This document shows, piece after piece, positions 1 to 7,762 of a stretch of 58,554 bases of DNA (the stretch's first letter is position 1; each line of letters opens with the position of its first letter). Source of the DNA: Polyangiaceae bacterium (GTDB lineage: Bacteria; Myxococcota_A; Polyangia; Polyangiales; Polyangiaceae); contig JAFGBI010000363.1 in NCBI GenBank assembly GCA_016933275.1, forward strand, positions 1 to 58,554. The letters run 5' to 3'. The position numbers were made by a program, and so were the translations under genes. The notes beneath the pieces are model-generated. The model was given only the letters and a program-made list of their open reading frames with translations, searched no databases and was not told where the DNA came from.

Positions 1-112
1 AGCACCGATCCGGTTGCCAACAGCAACGGCAGCGCTGGAAACGCGTTTGTGCGAGGCGAGGACGCGTTTCCAGCGCTGCCTCTGGAGAGGTCTGCTGTCG
101 GTACGGTGTTCT
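1..112 (+). repeat. Structured palindromic repeat, copy A (left end cut by window)
   Basis: First of five related elements. It starts inside the left terminal repeat (AGCACCGATCCGG) and ends at GGTGTTCT. A perfect 19-bp stem is formed by 28-46 and 62-80, closed by a loop containing GTGCGAGGCGAG. A smaller hairpin GTTGC/GCAAC lies at 13-27. The outer ends (AGCACCGA... and ...CGGTGTTCT) are nearly inverted repeats of each other. It lies on the 3' side of the minus-strand permease gene. A 61-codon open frame through it has no coding character. Confidence 0.85.
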
Positions 113-221
113 GGTCCCCCAGCGGTGTGATCTCGACCGGATCGGGCAGAACATTCTTCAACGTTCTCGTCGCCACCAGCGATCGGACGTCGGCAATCAG
201 GGTCTCGGCGTTCGCCCGGAC

Positions 222-249
222 CGCTGATCGCTGACCGCTGACCGCTGAT
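222..249 (+). repeat. Heptad tandem repeat in a gene-free stretch
   Basis: Four 7-base units CGCTGAT-CGCTGAC-CGCTGAC-CGCTGAT run back to back and continue into GGCCTG. The same 13 bases CGCTGATGGCCTG with heptads recur inverted near 28881-28905, also beside a copy of the palindromic repeat. The rest of the gene-free stretch 113-352 holds no gene or clear signal that I can see. Confidence 0.6.
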
Positions 250-352
250 GGCCTGATTGGCTCCGACTCCGCCGGCCAAGGTCGTTGATAGGATGCAGCC
301 GTCGACCTGGTTGCTGCTCTGGAGCGTTCTCGTGCGGGGAGACGCGGGGTGT

Positions 353-1993
353 CTATGGATCGTGGGTGGCGGCCTGGTTCGGCAACCAGCGGACGGCGAC
401 GAGCAGCGCCGCCGTGAGCAGATAGCCGACGGACCAGGCGGTCGCTCGCCCTGGGACGAGCGCCTGCACGGTGTCCCCGACCGTGTACGCGTAGGAGTGG
501 ATCAGGCCGAAAAAGCTCAACATGGCGCCGACGAGGGCCCAGGTCGCGGCGTACGAGAAGCGGCGCTCGATGATCTCTACGACCATGGCCGCCCACAAGA
601 GGGAAGTCAGGAGCGCCCCCTGTTCGAGGGCGAACACGCCTCCGGCGAAGACGCCGGAGTTGGTGAGGCGTTCGGCGATCGTAGCATCGAAAGGGGTGTC
701 CGGACTGCCCAGACCGCCACCACGGAGCCCCTGCTTGAGCATGAACGCGCCCCAGGCAGCGATGCCCGGCAGGAGCCCGACCGCCGCGGCTGGCGCATGG
801 GCGCGAGGGGTCGCCTGGAACGCCTGGGCCACCATGACGATGCCGATCCACAGAACGATGGCCATGCCCGACTCGATCGGGACGAAATAGGCAACCAGCG
901 CCGCCGCGCCGGACAGGCCGAGGATCGTGAAGAAGGCCGCGTTCAGGACCGAGTAGCCGATTCGCGCCCCGAGCGCCTTCCACCCCGGATGGCCGATGTA
1001 GATCGTCGTGGGGAAGGGGGACCCGAACGCCGCGCCGAGCAGAGTGCCGACACCATTGGCCAGGAGCGAAGGGACCGTGGGGTAGTCGTCACCCGCTGCC
1101 GCTGCACTCTCGAGATTCTGGACGGAGCCGATGAGGTTGAAGAGCCCCATCGGCAGCACGATGGCGAAGTACGAGGTGAGGTGCCCTTCGACGAGTCCTC
1201 GGTATAGGTCGCCCAGGATGGGGGTGGCTGGATGGAAACCGAGGGTGTCGACCGCAGACGCGAAGGCGACGGGGTTCCAGTCCCGAAGGGGGGTTGCCCA
1301 CGCCAGCGCGGTCCCCACGGCCACGGCCACGAACCCGCCAGGGAGCCCGAGGGGGAAGCGTACGCCACCGAAGTAGGTGACGAGGATGATGCCGAGCGGG
1401 AGGAAGGCCACCATGGGCACGGCGAAGGTCCGGAATAGGAAGTCCGCCGCGATGAAGGTGACGGCTACCCCAGCAAGCGTCGAGAGCATGGCGGCGCGAG
1501 GAGCGAACCGCCGGAGCCAACCGACGGCCCACGCCCCGGCTGCCTCGATGATCCCGGAACCGATTCCGGCGAGGATCCCGGCGCGAAGCGCGGTGTCGGC
1601 GGCCTCGCTGGCGGACTGCCCGGCGCCCAGGGCGGCGTGTTTCACCGGCAGCATCACCAGCAGCACGAAGGCGAAGACGCTGGGGGTGTTGATGCCGTAG
1701 GGAAGCGCACAGACGTCACGGCGACCGGTCCTGCGCGCGAGCCGGGAGGCCTGCCACGCGTAGAAGAGATTCCCCACCAGGAGCGAGACGCTGATCCCCG
1801 GTAGGACGCGGCCGAACATGGTGTCCGCCGTGACGCCGACCACTTGCGTCAACAGGCCGATCACCACCAGGACCTGGACCAGATTGTCGAGGGCGAGCCC
1901 AAAGAACCCGTCGATGTCACCCCACACGAACCAGCGGACGGCGGACACGGTGGGGCGCGGTCCAGGCCCGGGAGAGGGAGCTGTTGCCGTCAT
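353..1993 (-). CDS. NCS2-type (xanthine/uracil family) inner-membrane permease
   Basis: The 546-residue product is almost entirely hydrophobic, with about a dozen predicted membrane segments. After a short Pro-rich N-terminus it begins WFVWGDIDGFFGLALDNLVQ, and it contains ALPYGINTPSVFAF. These patterns are typical of the nucleobase/xanthine-uracil permease superfamily, including its AzgA-like branch. Known: such proteins carry purines, pyrimidines or related small molecules with protons or sodium. The substrate cannot be read from the sequence and no purine enzyme is adjacent. Start is the ATG at 1993; stop TAG. The gene stands alone, with its 3' side facing repeat copy A and 38 bp between its start and the stop of the EAL gene upstream on the same strand. 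Confidence 0.82.
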   Translation of the reverse strand: MTATAPSPGPGPRPTVSAVRWFVWGDIDGFFGLALDNLVQVLVVIGLLTQVVGVTADTMFGRVLPGISVSLLVGNLFYAWQASRLARRTGRRDVCALPYGINTPSVFAFVLLVMLPVKHAALGAGQSASEAADTALRAGILAGIGSGIIEAAGAWAVGWLRRFAPRAAMLSTLAGVAVTFIAADFLFRTFAVPMVAFLPLGIILVTYFGGVRFPLGLPGGFVAVAVGTALAWATPLRDWNPVAFASAVDTLGFHPATPILGDLYRGLVEGHLTSYFAIVLPMGLFNLIGSVQNLESAAAAGDDYPTVPSLLANGVGTLLGAAFGSPFPTTIYIGHPGWKALGARIGYSVLNAAFFTILGLSGAAALVAYFVPIESGMAIVLWIGIVMVAQAFQATPRAHAPAAAVGLLPGIAAWGAFMLKQGLRGGGLGSPDTPFDATIAERLTNSGVFAGGVFALEQGALLTSLLWAAMVVEIIERRFSYAATWALVGAMLSFFGLIHSYAYTVGDTVQALVPGRATAWSVGYLLTAALLVAVRWLPNQAATHDP

Positions 1994-2031
1994 GGCCCGG
2001 ACTCTATACCGGGTCGCGCGGCCCTGGGATC

Positions 2032-3045
2032 TCAGGCCACCGCGTCCTTGCCGGCCTCGGGGGGCCAGGTGACCGCCGGCATGGGAAACCCCGGTCTGGC
2101 GAAGAGATAGCCCTGGCCGAGGTGCGCGCCGGCGTCGCGGAGGACCTGGTACTCGGCGTGGACCTCGATGCCCTCGGCCACCACGGTCGCCCCGAGGTCA
2201 TGGCAGATTCGGATCACTCCGCTGACGAGGCGTTCCTGGCGTCGGTTCTGGTGGATCCCGGCGATCAGGCCGCGATCGAGCTTCACGACCCGCGGCTCGA
2301 GATCGGCGATGCTCTTCAGGTTCGAATAGCCGGCGCCGAGGTCGTCGACGACGAGGTGGACCCCGCCGCGCACGCGCAGCTCGCGCAACACCTGGATGCA
2401 GCGATCGAAGTGGAGGAGGGGGACCGACTCGGTGATCTCGAGGAAGACATCGTGGTCGTGGAAGAACATGGGATCGTCCGGGCGCACGAGCCATGGCTCG
2501 TTGAGCTCGCCGGGGTGCACGTTGAGGAAGATCGGCCTGCCCGCGCTGAGGGGCACGGCGATCTCGCGCACCATCCGTCCGAGGCGGCCCACGCATCCGG
2601 CGGCATGCGCTCGTTCGAAGAGCTCTGGAGGTGACGAGTGCCGACAGCGAACGAGCGCCTCGTACGCGAAGAGGCGCCCGTTCCACAGGTCGATGATGGG
2701 CTGGAACACGACGCGGAGATCCTCGGGCTTCGCGACCTGCCGGATCGCCAGATAGGAGTCGCGGTGGGCGTCCCGGCGGCCTGGCGCGGTGCTCGGTTCG
2801 GGATCCGAGGGGAAGGGTGGTCGCGCGCTCGGCGCGTCGCTCAAGCGGTTCGAGAGCGGTGCCGGCGGGTATTCCTCGAAGCGCTCGGACGGTGGCTCGG
2901 ATGGTCTGGCGCGTCTCGACACTGGCTTACCCCCGGGGCTCGCGACCGCTCGAGGCTGCCCGATGGCATCCGCGAGCGCCAAGCGACCATTCTTCGCGAT
3001 GGGCGCCACCAGTGCAAACACCCCGTGGGGTGAGCGCCGAAGCAT
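2032..3045 (-). CDS. EAL-domain cyclic-di-GMP phosphodiesterase
   Basis: The 337-residue product has a Pro/Arg-rich, probably disordered first ~95 residues and an EAL domain from about 105 to 325. The expected catalytic and metal residues are present: E129 in YEALVRC, N175 in LNVHP, E203 in LEITE, D234-D235 in VDDLGAGYS, K255 in KLDR, E291 in AEGIE, and Q311 in GQGYLFARP. It should therefore be an active enzyme hydrolysing c-di-GMP to pGpG. No membrane segment, REC or PAS domain is seen. The frame is open up to 3357, but that would overlap the divergent DUF971 gene, so the ATG at 3045 is preferred; no good ribosome site supports either start. Confidence 0.85.
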   Translation of the reverse strand: MLRRSPHGVFALVAPIAKNGRLALADAIGQPRAVASPGGKPVSRRARPSEPPSERFEEYPPAPLSNRLSDAPSARPPFPSDPEPSTAPGRRDAHRDSYLAIRQVAKPEDLRVVFQPIIDLWNGRLFAYEALVRCRHSSPPELFERAHAAGCVGRLGRMVREIAVPLSAGRPIFLNVHPGELNEPWLVRPDDPMFFHDHDVFLEITESVPLLHFDRCIQVLRELRVRGGVHLVVDDLGAGYSNLKSIADLEPRVVKLDRGLIAGIHQNRRQERLVSGVIRICHDLGATVVAEGIEVHAEYQVLRDAGAHLGQGYLFARPGFPMPAVTWPPEAGKDAVA

Positions 3046-3090
3046 TGGATCACTAGGCGACGCCGGGGGACTGTGCGACAAGGTCGCACG

Positions 3091-3453
3091 ATGACGGTGG
3101 CCGATCGCGTCGTTCCTGTTTCGGTGCGGGCACCGCACGGGGCTACGACCCTCGAGATCGGGTGGTCGACGGGTGAGCACACGCCGATCCCGCACTGGAT
3201 CCTGCGTGGCTTCTGCCCGTGCGCCAGCTGCCAGGGACACGAAGGACCGCTCCGCTACGTGGCGGAAACCGACATCCAGGAGCGGGTCGCGTTCGAGATT
3301 CGGTCCCTCCGTCGAGTCGGCAACTATGCGCTCCAGTTCACTTGGGGCGACGGTCACGAGGCGGGCATCTACCCATTCGAGCAGCTGCGCTGGCTCGGCT
3401 CGCTCGCCGCGCTCTCCCCCGAGGTCGTGCGGGCGCAGCGGGCCTCGCGGTAG
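3091..3453 (+). CDS. DUF971-domain protein (gamma-butyrobetaine hydroxylase N-terminal-like)
   Basis: A 120-residue single-domain protein matching the DUF971 pattern: LEIGWSTGEHTPIPHWILRG, then CPCASCQGHEGP with three closely spaced cysteines, then VGNYALQFTWGDGHEAGIYPFEQLR. Stand-alone DUF971 proteins are widespread in bacteria, and the domain forms the N-terminal part of gamma-butyrobetaine/trimethyllysine hydroxylases, where it binds zinc. Its own role is not settled. The ATG at 3091 is chosen; an in-frame GTG at 3073 would add six residues. It is divergent from the EAL gene (45 bp apart) and convergent with the rhomboid gene. Confidence 0.8.
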   Translation: MTVADRVVPVSVRAPHGATTLEIGWSTGEHTPIPHWILRGFCPCASCQGHEGPLRYVAETDIQERVAFEIRSLRRVGNYALQFTWGDGHEAGIYPFEQLRWLGSLAALSPEVVRAQRASR

Positions 3454-3508
3454 CGTCTCGTCGGTCGTGGGGGTTGCCGATCCGGAGGTTGTGGCATGAC
3501 GTAGCGCT

Positions 3509-3528
3509 CAACCTGATCGGTGCTCTAG
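3509..3528 (-). repeat. Remnant end of the palindromic repeat, containing the rhomboid stop codon
   Basis: Read on the minus strand this is CTAGAGCACCGATCAGGTTG, the same end sequence as full copies B and C. Only one end is present; the central hairpin is missing. The TAG stop of the rhomboid gene (3525-3527) is the TAG of this motif. It lies between two convergent genes (DUF971 and rhomboid). Confidence 0.7.
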
Positions 3529-4763
3529 GCGAGCGGCGGCCGGTCGGAGACGGTGAGCGCTCGGCGCGCGCGCTCCGCGAAGGCGGACTCAGGGAAGGTA
3601 TCGACGAGGTTCTCCAGGGTGCGCCGGGCGAGATCGGGGCGCTGCTGGTGGTGCTGCCACTCGGCCGCCTCCCACAGCGCTCGGGGGGCGTCGTCGCTAT
3701 TGGGATGGTGCAGGAGGAGTTGTCGCCAGGCGTCGAAGGCAGCCTGGGTTTCGCTCCGCGAGGCGGCGGAGCGCGCCACGCGCGCCAGCGCGCCGTCGGT
3801 GAACACGGCATCGGGGCAGGTCGCACGGAGCTCGCCGTACGTGAGGACGGCCCGCGCCGGGGCGGACTGGGAGAGGTCCAGCAGCGCTCGCGAGCCGTGG
3901 AGCGAGACCCCATCGGCATCGTGGGAAGTCGCTAGCGACCGCGCGAGGGCGATGCGCGCTTCGAGGTGTTCTCGCCGGGCGAGGAGCCCCTCGAGCAACG
4001 CCCGCGCCCCGTCGAGATCGCCTTGATCGATGCGATCGAGGGCAGCCAGGAAGTCTGGGTCCTCGACGAAGACCTCGCTCTTCCGTTCCTGGAGGGTGAA
4101 TCGCCGGGCGTCCATCCCCGAGACGATCATCACGGCCGCGAAGATCACCCCATACAAGAACCCGCCGACGTGGGCGGAGCGAGCGATGTTCGAGTTCCTC
4201 TCCAAGAGCGCGAACAGAAGCTCCGTGCCGAACCAGATCGGGAGGACGATGAAGGCTCGGGCGTGAAACGTCCCCGTGTACAGGAACTGGCGAAGCGGGG
4301 GGACGGGCCACCAGAAGTACCAGAGGCGGAGCTCGGCGCGGGAGTGGCAGACCAGGAACGCCCCCATGGCCGCCGCCACCGCGCCCGACGCTCCGACGAG
4401 AGGGATGGTCGATCTCGGATCGAAGGCGCTGAAGGTGAGGGCAGAGACCGCTGCCCCGCCGAGATAGAAGGGTCCGAACACCGAGAGCCCCCAGCGGTCC
4501 TCGAGGTTGAACGCCGTGATGTAGAGGAAGAGGAGGTTTCCCGCGAGGTGAATCCATCCGCCGTGGACGAAGGCGCTGGTGACCAGCGTCGGGTGAAGGC
4601 CAGCGAGCGGCACGTAGCCAGCGACCTTGATGGGATCGGTGACCTCCAATCCGCGGAGGCCGTACCAGAAGGTCATGGTCGCCCAAACCTGCACCAACAC
4701 GCAGAGCGCGATGACTCCGAGGGCGAAGTACGGCGGCCGCGAGATCCTGGCGTCGTGACCCAC
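3525..4763 (-). CDS. Rhomboid-family intramembrane serine protease with helical-repeat tail
   Basis: The 412-residue product has about six or seven membrane segments in residues 10-215, followed by a soluble C-terminal half. The catalytic Ser is S126 in GASGAV and the His is H198 in AHVGGFLYG; N76 in HLAGNLLF fits the oxyanion position. The family cleaves membrane-anchored substrates within the lipid bilayer. Residues 220-412 look like TPR-type helices (repeated Ala/Leu/Arg spacing, LLLHHPNSDDAPRALWEAA), probably a cytoplasmic protein-binding tail. Start is a GTG; the in-frame sequence upstream (FFPIILP) resembles rhomboid N-termini but has no ATG, GTG or TTG, so a rare CTG start is possible. 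The stop codon lies in a repeat remnant. Confidence 0.85.
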   Translation of the reverse strand: MGHDARISRPPYFALGVIALCVLVQVWATMTFWYGLRGLEVTDPIKVAGYVPLAGLHPTLVTSAFVHGGWIHLAGNLLFLYITAFNLEDRWGLSVFGPFYLGGAAVSALTFSAFDPRSTIPLVGASGAVAAAMGAFLVCHSRAELRLWYFWWPVPPLRQFLYTGTFHARAFIVLPIWFGTELLFALLERNSNIARSAHVGGFLYGVIFAAVMIVSGMDARRFTLQERKSEVFVEDPDFLAALDRIDQGDLDGARALLEGLLARREHLEARIALARSLATSHDADGVSLHGSRALLDLSQSAPARAVLTYGELRATCPDAVFTDGALARVARSAASRSETQAAFDAWRQLLLHHPNSDDAPRALWEAAEWQHHQQRPDLARRTLENLVDTFPESAFAERARRALTVSDRPPLA

Positions 4764-4869
4764 CGGCAGGATGATCGGGAAGAACAGCCGCGCCTCCGCC
4801 GTCTAGCCTACACCCTTGCCCGTCCCGTGGGTATCGGACCGGATGACCCACCGTTCTCCTGGTCGGGGC

Positions 4870-5901
4870 TCACGGAGACCGGCGGACGCAGCGGAAGCCG
4901 AGCCCCGGCACGCGATAGTCCCGGATGGCGGCGGCGCGCCAATCGACCTCGAGCGCGGTCGCGCTGCGGTTCCACGCCCCTCCGAGCAGGACGTAGACGT
5001 AGCAGTCCCCGAACAGACGCGGATGGGCAACAGGATGGGGGTCGGTCTCCGTCCTGGCGCTGAAGCGCACCGAGCAATCGCTGGTCCACTCCCACACGTT
5101 CCCCCCGAGATCGTGGAGGTCCCCCGCGGGCCAGGAGCTCTTGCCCGCGGGGTGGCCGCCGACGGGGCTAGTGCCGCCGCCGTGGCAGCCAACGTCTCCG
5201 GCGGGGTCGCTCTTCGGCGCTCCCCACGGCGTGAAATCCGCCCGCCCGTTCTCGCAGGTCGGGGCCTCGTTGCCCCAGGGGTACTTGCGCCCGTCGCCGT
5301 GACCGGCCGCCCACACCCATTCGGCCTCCGTGGGGAGGTCCTTGCCGATGGACTCGCAGAAGGCCAAGGCATCTCCCAGCGCGACCATGTTCACCGGGTG
5401 TTGGTCACGATCCGGGTAGCGGTAATTCGCGTTGATGTCGCCGACCTTCGGCAACGGGCATCCCCGGTTCTCGACGCACTCGCGGTACGCCGCCACCGTG
5501 ACCTCCGTCGCGTCCATGCAGAATGGACGGGTGAGGATCACTCGATGACGCTGGTTCGGTTCCCCCAGCGCTCCTTGACCAAGCTCGAAGCCGTCCGGTG
5601 GCGTCGGGGGCACGAAGACCTCGCCCGATGGGCAATGCGGCACGCACTGTCCCTGGTCGCAACGTTCGAGGCCGGAGCAACTCGGACAGGCTCGCGAAGT
5701 CCGTGGGTCGGGCAGCGATCCTGCCGGGGCGGGGGATCTCGAGGGTGGCCTGGGGATTCCGCCCTCCATGGATGGTTGGCGATCGGTGCGAGCCTCTGCG
5801 ATTGGGAGCTCGTCACACCCGAGCCCTGCCAGCACCACCAGGGCGCCCAGCACCATCGGGGACCGCGCGTCGGAGATCCACCTGGTCGCCACGAGGACCA
5901 T
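4870..5901 (-). CDS. Lipoprotein with formylglycine-generating-enzyme-like (SUMF1) domain
   Basis: The 343-residue precursor begins with a hydrophobic segment ending in a lipobox (LAGLGC), so it should be lipid-anchored outside the cytoplasm. A short Cys-rich stretch (C-x2-C and C-x5-C spacing) follows, then a full FGE-sulfatase fold: FCMDATEVTVAAYRECV, LPTEAEWVWAA, YPWGNE, LGGNVWEWTSDC, GFRCVR. The paired active-site cysteines used by true formylglycine enzymes are not visible in the final third, where SATALEVDWRAAA has none. Many such lipoproteins are non-catalytic binding modules, so a structural or binding role is inferred. Alternative start ATG at 5856. It is 106 bp upstream of the rhomboid gene, same strand. 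Confidence 0.8.
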   Translation of the reverse strand: MVLVATRWISDARSPMVLGALVVLAGLGCDELPIAEARTDRQPSMEGGIPRPPSRSPAPAGSLPDPRTSRACPSCSGLERCDQGQCVPHCPSGEVFVPPTPPDGFELGQGALGEPNQRHRVILTRPFCMDATEVTVAAYRECVENRGCPLPKVGDINANYRYPDRDQHPVNMVALGDALAFCESIGKDLPTEAEWVWAAGHGDGRKYPWGNEAPTCENGRADFTPWGAPKSDPAGDVGCHGGGTSPVGGHPAGKSSWPAGDLHDLGGNVWEWTSDCSVRFSARTETDPHPVAHPRLFGDCYVYVLLGGAWNRSATALEVDWRAAAIRDYRVPGLGFRCVRRSP

Positions 5902-6044
5902 GGTGTAGGTTTTACCCCCCGTGGGCCAAGTGCCAAGCATCCCCACCTGACTCGCCCGAGCTCGGCGCAACACCGTCGGCGCGTCCTCTGCCTCGTCCAC
6001 CGAGCGCGCGGGAGGTGCGTGCGGACCCTGGGGAGGTGGTGTCG

Positions 6045-6458
6045 TCAGGCGGGGGGAGTGGGCTTCACGCTGGTCTTCTTGGCGTTGGTGGCGACCGAAT
6101 CCTCTCCCACCAGGAGGTCCGTGTTGCCGAACACCACCTGCATCTTCCCCTCCTCGGTGGAGAGTTTCACCTCGAGGCTCTTGGCGCGGATGACGGTGGC
6201 ATCCCTGACGACCCCGGAGAGCTGCACGGTTTCGGCGTCGATCTCGCCCGCGACTTCGCCCTGGGACACGAGGGACCCGACCTTCGCTCGCCCTTGCACC
6301 GCGCCCGTGGTGCTCACGGTCAGGGAGGGCGTCGCGATCTCACCTTCGATGCGCCCGCGCACGACCACGGGACAAGAGGAGACCATCGCCCCCTTGAACT
6401 CGGTGCCCTCCTCGACCAGCGTTTGCTTCTGTCCTCCCGTCGCCTTTGCGTCGCTCAT
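6045..6458 (-). CDS. Bactofilin (polymer-forming cytoskeletal protein)
   Basis: A 137-residue protein with a bactofilin core in residues ~20-120: short unstructured tails around a beta-helix repeat (VVVRGRIEGEIATPSLTV, AVQGRAKVGSLVSQGEVAG, LSGVVRDATVIRAKSLEV). Bactofilins polymerise without nucleotide into cytoskeletal filaments that place wall, stalk or chromosome-segregation factors. The start at 6458 has a good ribosome site (GAGGGATG) just upstream; a longer frame to 6494 would overlap the preceding gene. It starts only 4 bp after the stop of the pentapeptide-repeat gene, so the two are almost certainly co-translated. Confidence 0.85.
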   Translation of the reverse strand: MSDAKATGGQKQTLVEEGTEFKGAMVSSCPVVVRGRIEGEIATPSLTVSTTGAVQGRAKVGSLVSQGEVAGEIDAETVQLSGVVRDATVIRAKSLEVKLSTEEGKMQVVFGNTDLLVGEDSVATNAKKTSVKPTPPA

Positions 6459-6462
6459 CGGT

Positions 6463-7740
6463 TCATCCCTCGTCGTTGGTGGCGATCGTTCCATCGCCTT
6501 TCGCGCTGCTTGCCGATTGGGTCGTCTTGAGGATTCGCATACGAAGCCTGCAGCCTGGTTCGAACGCGAAGTGTGTGGGGACGGTCCCTTGCTTCACGGT
6601 GCCACTCACGCTCCCCGTCGTGCTGACGACGAGCTGCCGTGGTCCGACGATGCCGGGGCTTTGCTCCTCGAGGAAGCGACCGTGGATGGTGATGTTGCCC
6701 TCACCGGTGACCGTGCACTGCTCGAGGGCGCCGGCCTCGCCGACGACGAGGTTCGTGCCTTGTCCCAAGGTGATGGAACAGCGAACGAAACGGCTCTCGA
6801 TCTCGACCGAGCTGTGTTCCCCGAACTCCAGCGCCGCGTTCCGAAGCACGTCACCCTTGCCGAAGTAGCGGCGCCCGGCGGCGTCGGCCTCTTCGCTGCG
6901 TCCGGCGAGCGCGGCCACCGCCGCCTCCCCGGTGGTGTGGATCTGGCCGTCGCCGTGAGCGCTCGCGTCCACCCACGAGTACACGGAGTCGGTGAGCACC
7001 AGTCCGGGCACCACGATCCCGGCCACTTTGGCCCCGGTGAGCGAGGCACCGGTCAGGTCTGCCTCCGTCAGGTTCGACTGGCGGAGGTCGGCGCCATCGA
7101 GGCGGGCACGGGTGAGCTTCGCGCGGGTGAGGTTCGCGCGCAGCAGGACCGCACCCACGAGCCGCGCCTCCGGCAGGACCGCCTCGGTCAGATCCGCGTC
7201 GGTCAGGTTGGCTTCGGAGAGGTCGGCCTCCTCGAAGTTGGCGCCCGTCAACACCGACTGCCCGAGGTTGGCCCCGACCAGGTGCGCTCCCCCGAAGTAG
7301 ACGTGGTCGAGCTCCGCGTGCGACAGATCCGCATCGCGCAGGTGCGCTCCCCCGAAATCCGCCGACTCCAGGCTGGCCCCGGCGAGGCGCGCGGCGGTGA
7401 GGTTGGCGCTGGTGAGGGTCGCTCCGTCGAGGGTGGCCCGGTCGAAGTCCGCGCCGGTCAGGTCGGAGCCCTCGAGGTTGGCACCCTCGAGCTCCGCCTT
7501 GACCAGGGCCGCGTCGCTGAGGTTGGCGCCCTTGAGGAAGGCCTCGGTCAACGTCACGCTCTTGAGATTCGCACCCCGGAGGCTAGCTCCCTCGAGGTTC
7601 GCTCCCTCGAGATCCGCTCGGTTGAGATCCGCCCCGTCGAGCATCGTCCGGGACAGGTCGATGCCGCGCAGATCGGCCCGCGCCAGTGTCTCCCGCGCCT
7701 GGACCCTCGCCAACACTTGTTCGCGCGTCAGTTCAGCCAT
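6463..7740 (-). CDS. Pentapeptide-repeat beta-helix fused to a bactofilin-like domain
   Basis: The 425-residue protein has about 45 pentapeptide units of the A(D/N)LxX type in residues 20-245 (ANLEG, ADLSE, ANLTD and so on), predicting a right-handed four-sided beta-helix of about eleven coils. A linker with Ala/Glu-rich helix follows (265-300). Residues 305-405 look like a polymer-forming bactofilin domain (VEIESRFVRCSITLGQGTNL, GALEQCTVTGEGNITIHGRF, STTGSVSGTVKQGTV). No signal peptide. Ribosome site AGGAGAG precedes the ATG at 7740. It lies between the zinc-ribbon gene (22 bp) and the bactofilin gene (4 bp), so it probably works with that bactofilin as a cap, branch or adaptor of the filament. 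That role is inference. Confidence 0.8.
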   Translation of the reverse strand: MAELTREQVLARVQARETLARADLRGIDLSRTMLDGADLNRADLEGANLEGASLRGANLKSVTLTEAFLKGANLSDAALVKAELEGANLEGSDLTGADFDRATLDGATLTSANLTAARLAGASLESADFGGAHLRDADLSHAELDHVYFGGAHLVGANLGQSVLTGANFEEADLSEANLTDADLTEAVLPEARLVGAVLLRANLTRAKLTRARLDGADLRQSNLTEADLTGASLTGAKVAGIVVPGLVLTDSVYSWVDASAHGDGQIHTTGEAAVAALAGRSEEADAAGRRYFGKGDVLRNAALEFGEHSSVEIESRFVRCSITLGQGTNLVVGEAGALEQCTVTGEGNITIHGRFLEEQSPGIVGPRQLVVSTTGSVSGTVKQGTVPTHFAFEPGCRLRMRILKTTQSASSAKGDGTIATNDEG

Positions 7741-7762
7741 GACTCTCCTGACCGCCGTCGCC

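Noticed and set aside
3046..3357. N-terminal extension of the EAL protein
   Set aside because: It overlaps the conserved DUF971 gene on the other strand, whose motifs are convincing.
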